Assembly (NCBI GenBank): GCA_016098155.1
Contig: JAAAJB010000597.1
Coordinates: forward strand, 1 to 21,159
Direction of reading: 5' to 3'
From: Actinomortierella ambigua
Lineage: Eukaryota > Mortierellomycota > Mortierellomycetes > Mortierellales > Mortierellaceae
DNA: 21,159 bases
Shown here: positions 12,148 to 20,365 of the stretch, piece by piece
Layout: each line of letters starts with the position of its first letter
Numbering within the stretch: the stretch's first letter is position 1
The notes under the pieces: model-generated
What the model saw: the letters and a program-made list of their open reading frames with translations, nothing else
Database searches by the model: none
Told to the model about the DNA's origin: nothing
Position numbers and translations under genes: made by a program

Positions 12148-12363
12148 TCAGACCTGCACTGGCAACTCGCTGTGCAACAACAACAAAGACATCCACAACA
12201 GCAGCTGGTCAAGGATAGCATAAATTGCTTTCAGGCACACGGACTTCTATCCCTCTTCCGCGGGGCACCCCATTCTATTTCGCTTGGCTATGCTATACTA
12301 TGTCGCGCTATGCTGTGCTCTTTAGCAAGTCTCGTGAACAGATCTCCCCTTTTCTATTGGTGA
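12148..12363 (+). other. Exon-like open frame, product unknown
   Basis: After a GT-rich tract ending in TGCAG (12147), an open frame runs to a TGA at 12361-12363. It holds a Gln-rich stretch and then LVKDSINCFQAHGLLSLFRG. The last part faintly resembles the G-x-x-x-[LF]-[YF]-[KR]-G turn of mitochondrial carrier repeats. No Px[DE]xx[KR] carrier signature is found upstream, so this is weak. It may be noise. Confidence 0.12.
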
Positions 12364-13027
12364 TGGTGGTGGTGGTGGCCTTGTGGCCGGCAAATGGGCA
12401 TCTTTGTGCAAGTGTGAGCCTGGGCTGAGGAAGAGGGTGGGGGGGGGTCGAAACTCAACTCCATTCCGGCAGTGTTGTCGATTGTTGTCCTGCAGCTAGT
12501 CTACTTCTACTAGTACCGCAATCTCTTTGCTTTCCATGATGCTATTGGACAAAAACGTCTTTCAGCCGACTGTCTACTCTCGCTTTCACTTTTCTACAAA
12601 CGAACGACCATGGGTGCCCTTCCTGTCATCTTGGGAGATGCTATACGCCTCAGACATTTTCAATGGAGGCAATGGTCTTGCTTTCTTTTTCTAGCCCAAA
12701 TCCTCCCCTTTACTTTCTCTGTAGGCCAAAGAGGGCGGCAGCTATTTCTTTTTCACGGTGTCATTTGGAATAGTCTTTTTCAAAATAGACAAACGAGAGT
12801 TTACAGAGAGAGGAGAGAGGAGGTAGGCAGAAAAAAAAAGGGACCTTCTCCCCTCAGGCACCAAACAAAAGTAGGAAAAAAAAAGAGAGGGAGAGAGCAT
12901 TACCATGTTTTTTTTTTGCACAGGAGTGTGGCGCCATTTGGTCTTCTATTTGCAGTCGAACGAGGAGCCAAAAAAAAAAAATAGAGTCCCATGATGACGG
13001 CCAGCGGGTGAGCCTTCAGCACTCTTG
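12364..13027. other. Non-coding spacer
   Basis: The stretch starts with a GGT repeat and a G run, then has mixed composition (12450-12780), then purine runs with several A tracts (12790-12975). The frame 12610-12984 starts in a good ATG context (ACCATGG) but ends in poly-K and has no recognised domain. Confidence 0.6.
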
Positions 13028-13172
13028 GTGCACGCACACACACACGCGTACACACTCACAGACACTCACGCGCATACTCACTCACACTCACACACATATA
13101 CACTCACGCACTCACTCGTACTCGCATTCACTCACTCTCACTCAGTCACTCACTCACATCACATCACATAGA
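13028..13172. repeat. CACA/CACT-rich irregular repeat
   Basis: About 145 bp on the plus strand made of CACACA, CACTCA, CACGCA and CTCACT units with few interruptions. It starts after TTGGTGCACG and ends in CACATCACATCACATAG. The alternating CA parts have Z-DNA potential. Confidence 0.9.
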
Positions 13173-14605
13173 CAGATGCCCTTGAGAGAAACAAAGACAG
13201 AAAATGCTCAACCCCAAGGCATTTCATTTCTCGCTTCATTTCACTCTTCATTTCCTCACGACCGTTGTAGTTCTATTTTTTTTTTTCATATGGATGGTAG
13301 GATGGGGTGGCTCCCTCGAGGCACATCATCACCTTGTCGATCCATTGGGTCTTTGGGTCTTGGTGTTGGGAAGTTGAGAAGAACCAGACCTTCTCTTCCC
13401 CTCTCCTTCTCACCCCTTCTTCTTTTTTTTCTCTCTCTCTCAAAATGCACCATTTCTTTTTTTTTATCCAACGCCTTTTCTTTTCTTGGTGTGGGCAATG
13501 TGGCAATAGGCTATATTTTGACTTTCGAGGATTGTTCAAACCCGCACCAAGTTCTTTATTTTAGATTGGCTTTCTCGCCTCGATGCTCTCCTCTTCCTCC
13601 TCCTATTCCCCCTTTGCCTCTCAACAGTCTTTGATCAGAGCAGAGCGAGGGAAAGGACTGTGGTGCGCCATAGGATATATAGGACAAGAGAGTCAAATGA
13701 GACTAAAGGAAGGGGAGAGAGACAAAGAGAGAGAGAGAGACATGGGTGAGAGCGAGAACCGAGCCTAAAAGACAAAAGAGTTGGTGCGCATCGAGAAAAA
13801 AAGATCTGCTTCGAGGGCACACAAACAACAAGGCACAAGCATGTCCACATGCCACGTTTTTTTTTCTTTTGGTTCCCTTGCGGCCACGTTTTTTTTTGGC
13901 TCCCTTTACACTTGGTCTACGGGTTCATCTTTTACCATGTTTGGTCATGGTCTTTCCTTCACTTGAGAGGCGGGCCTTTTCATAGTCATAAACTTTTCAT
14001 TTCTTTCTCAGGAGCATGGAAGGGATGACGAGGGGCGAGGAGGCGAGAATGTTTATTGATATGCTATCCAAGAAATGCTAGATAGGCATGCCTCTCTTCA
14101 TCTCTTTGAGCTGGCTGTATGTACATGTGCAATGTAATATGTGTGTAAGTTTGTTGGCAGCCCTGCCTGAAAAAAAAGAGATGAACAAAGAGAAAGAAGA
14201 GAGGAGAGAAAAGGAAGCAGGCGGGGGGAATGCAATCCCCAAAGGTATGAATGAAAGGAAGTCTTTTTTGTTGAGGTCGGAGCGCGTCATGGCGCGTCTA
14301 TGAACGTACTTCTGATATTGATATGTATGTAGGACATGGAAGCCGAGTCTATCTCTATGTCTCTCTTATTTTTCCATCCTTCTCGTCCTCGTCGCCTCCC
14401 CTTACCTTTTTTTTCTTCTTGCCTTCATGTTTCTTTGCTGCGTCTAGTCATGCCTTTAGGGTGAAGAAGGGAGCGTAATACATATCTCTTTATCTTGCCA
14501 ATCTCTCTCTCTTCTTTTTTTTGCGGGTACCATGGTCTATGTTGCTGTTGATTGTTTGTACATGTTTGGTTTTGGCGGGCATGCCGATCAGTAGAAGAAG
14601 GGAGA
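13173..14605. other. Non-coding spacer, alternating purine and pyrimidine tracts
   Basis: Pyrimidine-rich DNA (13225-13470, 13565-13625) is followed by purine-rich DNA (13685-13760), T-rich DNA, and a purine block (14170-14225). Frames overlapping here are low-complexity and carry no recognised domain. The about 32-bp tandem duplication is annotated separately. Confidence 0.65.
13851..13912. repeat. Imperfect tandem duplication, unit about 32 bp
   Basis: GCCACG followed by a long T run and GG(T/C)TCCCTT occurs twice, starting at 13851 and 13883. The second copy lacks the CTTTT segment after the T run. Confidence 0.7.
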
Positions 14606-14780
14606 ACACACAGACACAGACACACACAGAGAGAGAGAGAGAGAGAAAGGGAGAGGGAGAGACATACAGGCAGACACGCAGACAGTCAAGCAGACAGACA
14701 GACAGACAGAGAGACAGACACACAGACAGATAGACAGACAGATAGACAGACAGATAGGCAGACAGACAGATAGATATACA
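14606..14780. repeat. CAGA/GACA/GATA compound simple repeat
   Basis: About 175 bp on the plus strand, beginning with CACAGA and GA runs and passing into irregular CAGA units. From 14704 it becomes alternating GACA and GATA tetranucleotides. There is no fixed unit length and there are no unique spacers, so it is a compound microsatellite. Confidence 0.92.
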
Positions 14781-15233
14781 GGCCCAAGTGAGGGGAAGAA
14801 GAAAAAAAAGAAAGAGGAGACGGGACGGTGATCGACATGGTATGTCGAAAGGGGTCAAGAGAGAAGGGAGAGAAAGAGGAGTAGGGGAAAGGAGAAAGCA
14901 TTTCTCACAGAACGAAAATGATCGTCCGTGCCTGTCTCTATTCTCTCTCTCATCTTGATATGTCCTAGATCTCTCTTTCTCTATCTCACAACACAAACAA
15001 ATAACAGCAAAGGTGTTGCTGTATGTGTCTGTCTGTATGTCTGGTCAAAATACCCACCCCTTTGTTCATCTTGTTGTTCACGACTCCCTTTCGATCTACC
15101 TTCTAATGTTTCCATGCTTCTTTTTTGACATGCTTCTCTACGCAACCTCGTTTGAATGCCGATTGATGGACATTGTCTAGTGCACATATGAACGCATGTA
15201 CGCACGTACGCCGAACGCGCAATAAAAAATAAA

Positions 15234-15238
<5 letters not shown>

Positions 15239-15272
<34 letters not shown>
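15239..15272. repeat. (TC)17 microsatellite
   Basis: An uninterrupted 34-bp TC tract on the plus strand is followed directly by a T run. Confidence 0.97.
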
Positions 15273-15279
<7 letters not shown>

Positions 15280-16520
15280 GTACGTAGGTGGGATGCATTT
15301 CGGAAGGATAAAATAGATGAAAGGAGGAGGCGGATAGACACAATGTGTGAACACACTGAATGGACAGAGACCTTGAGAAGGTTATTAACCCAGGAATATC
15401 GAAAGTACTTCACGGAGACAATGAGATCAGAAAAAAAAGTGAGAGGGAGAGGAGAGGAGAAGAAAGAAAAAAACGTGGGCATAGGCCCCAATCCTTCCAA
15501 ATGTAGAAGCATGTATGAACCCACGAAAAAAAAAACAATACAAGGTATCTCAAAAAGCTCAAGAAGAAGAGGAAGAGACAGAAAGGCGCGGAGAAGTGAT
15601 GTTCCAGGCATTGGCCTTCTATGCGGGTTCTCTTTCTCTTCTGATCAGCCCAGTAGAGTAGAGAGATGAAAATGCAGCTTGTTTATTTTTTGGTCTCGAT
15701 GAAAATGCTGCTGCTGTTGAAGGGGGTCTGGGTCGCACAGACAAAAAAAAAAAAGACTTGTCTTCCTTTTGCTTTTCTGCCCTTGGAGTGTGTCCCCACA
15801 CGAGTGGAGAGAGTGAAAGAGCCAAAGAGAGACAAACGAAGACACCAAAAAAGAGAGAGAGAGAAAGAGAGAGTATTCAAAGGGGGCGATGCATGTGAGC
15901 TGTTTGTTCGAATGGGCACTGGAAACACAAGAACCTTTTTTAACAACGCTTCAGGACCACCTTTCATGGTAATTTCTAAAACAAGCAAAAATCTTTGTTC
16001 AAGTTTAAAAGAAAAGAAGCAACCAAAGATGGATATCATTGTAAACTTCACTTGACAAAACAAACATTGCCCATGGGGCCCCAAGGTCCATCACTCCTTT
16101 CTCTCTCTCTCTTTCCATCTTCATTTTTCATTCTACCTGCAAGGGAAGGGACCCATGATTGAAATGGACAGACAGATGCAAAAAAAAAGAAGCACATACA
16201 GACACGCACTCACTCACACATGAGAACCGATGAACAAAACAGACTAGATGGAAAGCTCTTTTTTTATTTTCCTCCATGGCCCAGCCCAATGGAAACTGGG
16301 AACAAAAAAGGGGAAGGATGGAGGACAAAGGTTACCCTTCATGCGCGGCGGTAGGGAAGGGGGTGAAGGGGAAGGAGGAAGGGGGGGAAAGAACACAGCA
16401 GGGTTGAAAAAAAAAGAGACACTGCAGATAAATAGAATGAGGTAAAGTGGGAGGGGACATCCACATAGAAAGGCATGAATGGAATGGACCATGTACAGTA
16501 CTGTAGGCAGGTTCACTTTG
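15273..16520. other. Non-coding spacer
   Basis: Purine-rich runs (15425-15475, 15800-15875, 16300-16395) alternate with short mixed stretches. Open frames at 15343-15669 and 15666-16055 (plus) have partly ordinary composition but no recognised motif, and they contain poly-K and RERE-type runs. No RNA gene was seen. Confidence 0.65.
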
Positions 16521-16580
16521 GGAGGAGGACGAGGACGAGGAGGAAGAGAATCAGGAGGACGAGGACGAGGACGAGGGGGG
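16521..16580. repeat. GAGGAC-type hexanucleotide repeat, two blocks
   Basis: Two blocks of GAGGAC units (16522-16540 and 16553-16576) are separated by AGGAAGAGAATC. In one plus frame, open from the TAG at about 16503 to a TGA near 16640, they encode an alternating Glu/Asp run. No domain follows. It may be only a minisatellite. Confidence 0.8.
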
Positions 16581-16640
16581 TATTGGGGTCACTGGAGACA
16601 CATCGAGCTACCGATTGCACATATACATTCACGCACCTTG

Positions 16641-17555
16641 ACATTGAGGGAGAACAAAGATAGAGCCATTTCCACACACACACCCTAGCAGCAGCATGTA
16701 ACAAAGGAAAAAAATCATTCATTCATCAAAGAAGAAAAAAAAACAGGAATCACCTTGTTGGGCAAGACAGGGTTCTCGCTTCCATTGGTTCGATGCGGCG
16801 TGGGCCCCCCAACACTCCTCATAACCTAAGGCTATCCAAATGCAGCAATCTCTCTCTCTCACTTGTGCGCTCTCATTTCTCTCTCTCTCTCGCTCTCTCT
16901 CTCTATCTGCCTTTTCGTTCTATTTTTCTTGGTGACCCTCTACCACTTTTGAACTCCCCTCTCCTCCTCCTCTCCACGGGTAATCGGAGAAAAGAAAAAA
17001 AAATGGTGCTACAAGCTGGTTGGTTCCTTCCAGGGGGGGGGGAGGGGGTCAATGGTTCTATTGAAGTTTGATGAGCCAACCATATATGTAGCATGAGCAT
17101 GTGTCAATCCCTTTATTACTTGTTACTTTTGTTCTACCATTCCTATCCTCTTTGTACGCGTTCCAAAGTTCCTCGACCTCGGCCTTGCCCCCCTTCTCTC
17201 TTGCTTCCGAGGGGCGAGGGAGGGAAGGGAAAGGGAGGCGCAAGAAGGCGCATTGCCCTTTTTGTCTTTTGTCTATTCTGCGATCGCGCACATGTCTAGA
17301 CATGTCTACTCATTGTGGATAGGATTTTTGTGTGCTATAGGCCGGATGGGGGGTGGGTTAGTTGCTACTTTTTGGGACCCACAACAAGTTGTTGCGGCAT
17401 GAGTATGTCGTTATCGTTGTTGTTGTTGTCTTTTTGCATTGCTCTGCGCCCTTTTGGCATAGTCGACCGTTATGTGTGTGTGCATGGATGAATGTAGTAT
17501 GAGAATGTGTGTATGTAGTTTGTGAATGTGTTTTGTGCGTGATTTTGGGTTGCAG
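16641..17555. other. Non-coding spacer with CT block
   Basis: No gene is recognised. It contains a CT-rich block at 16848-16908, a G-rich stretch near 17032-17048, a 16-bp perfect palindrome at 17290-17305, a GTT repeat near 17416-17430, and GT-rich DNA from 17470 to 17550. Confidence 0.7.
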
Positions 17556-18276
17556 GCATCGTGTGAGCAGGAAAGGGACCCGGAGCAAGAGAAAGCGAAA
17601 GAGAGGAAGGGCCCTAACGCCGTAAAAAAAAAAAAAAAAAAAAATAAGAGAACATTGCAGCAGCATACCTGTAAGAAGATAGTTGGTTGTGTTCGAGCCA
17701 ACCTGAATCTAGAAGTGTTGAGCACACTCCAGGTTGCAAACGCAATTGCGCGGAATCAAATGCGACAGTTGTGTATGTATGTTTGTGCATGCCCTATTTT
17801 AGCAGAGGAAAGGACGAATAGTAGACAAGAGGATGAGAACATGATCGATGGGTCGGCTCCTCTCTCTCTCTCTTTGTGTTTTGTACGTGTATGTTGATAA
17901 TGTTTTGTGTCTGTGTGTTATCCGTGTGTGTGTATATGTGTGCGTCTGTGTGGTCCTGTCCTTCCTCGGACGATTGTATATGTTTACAGCAGCAGCAGGT
18001 CAAGCACCCAACAGCGACTGGGCTAGTTCGTACCAGCCCAAACTCGCTCCTCCTACTAGCTACTTAACACTCCAACTTTTCTTTTTCAGTTGCACCAATG
18101 AGAGGATAAAAATAAGTAGACCTGTGTTGGACGAAACGGGAGCGAGCGCATTACAAGGGTTGTTGATTGTGTATTGTTTTGTTGTTGTTGTTGTGGTGGT
18201 GGTGGTGGATGTTGTGGATGCCGTTGATACCCCACCGGCATGGGAGGATAAAAGACAAAGACTAGCACCATTTTGA
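17556..18276 (+). other. Exon-like segments, possible spliced transcript of unknown function
   Basis: Three plus-strand acceptor-like sites precede open frames. They are TTGCAG before 17556, TTTACAG before 17990, and TTTTTCAG before 18090 with a CTTAAC branch-like site at 18063-18068. Frames after them include residues such as NLEVLSTLQVANAIARNQMR (near 17700-17770) and CTNERIKISRPVLDETGASA (from about 18090). These look more like ordinary protein than the surrounding tracts. There is no recognised domain, no convincing start and no consistent donor set. Poly-A (21 A) and GGT/GTT repeats interrupt the region. Codon usage does not share the CAP gene's bias. Confidence 0.15.
17624..17644. repeat. 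Poly-A tract, 21 A
   Basis: Twenty-one consecutive A on the plus strand, the longest A run in the window. It could be a slippage-prone homopolymer or the tail remnant of a retroposed sequence. No upstream source gene or target-site duplication was recognised. Confidence 0.95.
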
Positions 18277-18815
18277 GCGGTTGATGGTGGTGGTGGTGAT
18301 GGTGGTGGTGGCCACAATGTGTGTGGTGTTGTTGGTTCGATTGTTTCCAACGTTTGTTTGTGGATTAGCGCCTACGGTGGAGAGCACTGACCTTTGTCTC
18401 TCTCTCTCTCTCTTTCTCTCTCGTCCATCGGTCGGGAGCCAATCATTGCACGAGAAAAGCCTCATAAAAAAGTGTCAGGGGCATGAGAGGGGAGACACAG
18501 CGGACAGCAGGGGGGAAAGCAGGAAAGACAGACAGACAGACAGGATGGATAGGTGGGTAGGTGGGTGGGCGGGTGGGTGGATGCCTGCTTAGAACCAACT
18601 GAAAGAATGGTCCTTTAGGCCGCTCCCTCCCCCTCCTCTCTCTCTCTCTCCGTCACGGAACAAGCCTAGGCCATCTCTACTGCCTGTTCTATGGGTCCGT
18701 AGGTTCCGTTGTGCTACGTGCCAGATACTGGAAGAACCAGCATGGCCCTCTACCCCTCAGCAGGAATCAATTGAACCCATCCATCCATGTATTCATGTGG
18801 TTATGCCCATTCGCG

Positions 18816-18843
18816 TCTCTCTCTCTCTCTCTCTCTCTCTCTT
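18816..18843. repeat. (TC)14 microsatellite
   Basis: An uninterrupted plus-strand TC tract follows TCGCG and ends before TTATC. Confidence 0.95.
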
Positions 18844-19070
18844 TATCATTCTGAATGGACTTTAATGAATGCGAACCTTGTTTCAGACCAACAATGCTAG
18901 AAGAAGCGTTTATTTCTTTCTCAGGCCGCGAACATGCCGATGCTGTTGGTCGGTGCTTGCTTGCCCTCTCTTTTTCATCCCATAATTATGTATGGAAGTC
19001 TTACATCTGCAAGACTACACAGCAACACTAGACTACCAACACCAAGTACAATTGTGTTAGCTTATCAAAG

Positions 19071-19118
19071 CGGACCCTCCGCTCCGTGATGGTTAATGGT
19101 GCCCTTTGGCGGAGTCCG
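19071..19118. repeat. Bulged inverted repeat (hairpin potential)
   Basis: The left arm CGGACCCTCCGC (19071-19082) pairs with the right arm GCGGAGTCCG (19109-19118). This gives 10 G/C-rich base pairs with a CC bulge and a 26-nt loop. It lies in the least repetitive part of the right-hand spacer. Whether it is transcribed is unknown. Confidence 0.6.
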
Positions 19119-19794
19119 ACTCACTGGCACTACAGTATGCCGCTCGGTCATGACGGATAGTGGGACCAAATCTTTTGGTTTTTTTTTTTGGGTCGGCGCC
19201 AAGTTGCAGAGAGAGAAAGAGAGGGAAGAGAGAAAGCAGGCCGACATGCTCGCCCCTTTCTTCACGAGAGAAAGAAAGAAAGAAAGAAAGAGAGAGTGAG
19301 TGAGAGAGTGAGTGAGAAGAGAGCCATGTCTCAAAGCTTATGTCGGTTCCCATTGCCGCGATCTCATTCCAATGAAGGGCCTTGGATCCTGCTGCTGGGC
19401 GTGTGAGCCCCTTTCGTGTGTCCAGCCGTCCAAGATCCCAATCCCGGCAGTCAGGCAGCAGAAGATGCCCTGGCGCCTTCTCATAATATAAATATATAAT
19501 TTTCAGCTAAGCAAGGGGGGGTACACAAACAGGTTGCATTACAATTGTCATGTACCGTACCCAATCTGGGGAGCAAATGCCCATGAGTGGAGGACCCAAC
19601 TCCTCCAATTGAGTGAGTGTGAGGAGAGTTTCATGACCCTCTTTTTTTTTTCTACGGTCCTTGACTGGTTTCCCAGACCTTTTCCACATCCCCGCATGCA
19701 CGCACCGTCAAGGCACACGATGCACCAACCAGATCTTCTCTCTCCTTCCTTCTCTCACCCACTCACTCTCTCTTTCCCCGATCGCTCTCTTTCT

Positions 19795-19891
19795 CCCCCC
19801 CCCCCCCCCCCCAGCGCGGTACCCCCCACACTTTTCTTCCCCCCCCCCCCCCCTTTTTCCCCGACCCCCTCCTTTCCCCCCCCCCCCCCCC
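19795..19891. repeat. Four-run poly-C cluster (G-quadruplex / i-motif potential)
   Basis: Plus-strand C runs are 19795-19812 (18 C), 19822-19827 (6 C), 19839-19853 (15 C) and 19876-19891 (16 C), with shorter C runs between. The minus strand therefore carries four long G runs, about 0.5 kb downstream of the CAP stop. The sequence shows quadruplex potential only. Run lengths may also be affected by sequencing error. Confidence 0.9.
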
Positions 19892-20176
19892 AATGGATGT
19901 AGACTGCGAACTACTATTTCTCCTTTCAAGCCATTTTTGGGCGCATCTCCAAATGAGGTAAAGCCTGTCTGTCTGTCTACATGTCGTTGTCCGCTCCCGT
20001 CCCTACCCTCCCATATACCTATATTTGTAGCCCGCAAAGAGAAAAGTCGTCGACCGATGTCTCGCAGTTTTCCTTTTTTTAGACTATGGTGGGAGCGTGT
20101 CACGTCGAGGACGTGCATGTCCTATTTTGTTCACATTGTCGCGTCTTTGTGCTAAAACAAATGGAATAGCATGGCC

Positions 20177-20178
<2 letters not shown>

Positions 20179-20216
<38 letters not shown>
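20179..20216. repeat. (GA)19 microsatellite
   Basis: There are nineteen uninterrupted GA dinucleotides on the plus strand, read as CT on the CAP transcript strand. The tract lies about 150 bp past the CAP stop codon. Confidence 0.97.
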
Positions 20217-20218
<2 letters not shown>

Positions 20219-20269
20219 CAAGAAAGCAGTAATGTCCCGTCTAACTCCCGACTTACATATTAACGATGA

Positions 20270-20365
20270 GGGAAAAATAAAATGCAATAAATAGAAGAGG
20301 ACTGTTGAGTGAGTTCTTTTTTTTTCTCTCTCTCTCAATTTTGTTTTCTTCTACATAATCTACTC
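20270..20365 (-). promoter_or_regulatory. Probable 3' UTR and poly(A) region of the CAP gene
   Basis: On the minus strand just after the stop there is TATGTA (forward 20352-20357), which matches the yeast-type TAYRTA efficiency element. A GA/A-rich stretch (forward 20312-20338) follows and could act as a positioning element. No AATAAA is seen on this strand here. The 3' end is not determined. Confidence 0.35.
20276..20291 (+). promoter_or_regulatory. Two AATAAA hexamers on the plus strand
   Basis: AATAAA occurs at 20276-20281 and 20286-20291 in plus orientation, about 75 bp before the CAP stop codon. They could end a convergent plus-strand transcript, but no exon feeding into them is recognised. 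AT-rich chance occurrence is equally likely. Confidence 0.2.

Larger units (their letters stand above)
18351..20365. other. Non-coding region downstream of the CAP gene
   Basis: No gene is recognised. Contents include CT tracts at 18394-18424, about 18633-18651 and 18816-18843, and a GGT/GGGT patch near 18550-18585. A less repetitive stretch at 18650-19190 contains a bulged inverted repeat. A GAAA/GTGA purine block lies near 19266-19320, an AT-rich patch near 19485-19502, then the poly-C cluster and (GA)19. Open frames here encode mainly low-complexity peptides. A minus-strand frame ending at 19507 has more ordinary composition but no recognisable motif. Confidence 0.7.

Noticed and set aside
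14606..14780. Array of short repeats that might suggest a CRISPR array
   Set aside because: Units are 2-4 bp with no unique spacers, and the window is eukaryotic.
17288..17307. p53-type double decamer
   Set aside because: The first decamer breaks the consensus at its second base, and fungi lack canonical p53. Kept only as a palindrome.
17624..17644. Poly-A as the tail of a retroposed gene
   Set aside because: No recognisable gene body upstream and no flanking target-site duplication seen. Homopolymer runs are common throughout.
17680..17705. tRNA T-arm-like GTTCGAGCC
   Set aside because: With a 7-base loop the stem does not pair, and no A box, anticodon arm or acceptor stem is found around it.
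18326..18350. B-box-like GGTTCGATT
   Set aside because: The T-stem is absent and the sequence sits in a GGT/GTT repeat.
19661..20155. 164-codon plus frame over the poly-C cluster
   Set aside because: It is mostly poly-Pro from the C-runs, and any sequencing change in run length would shift it.
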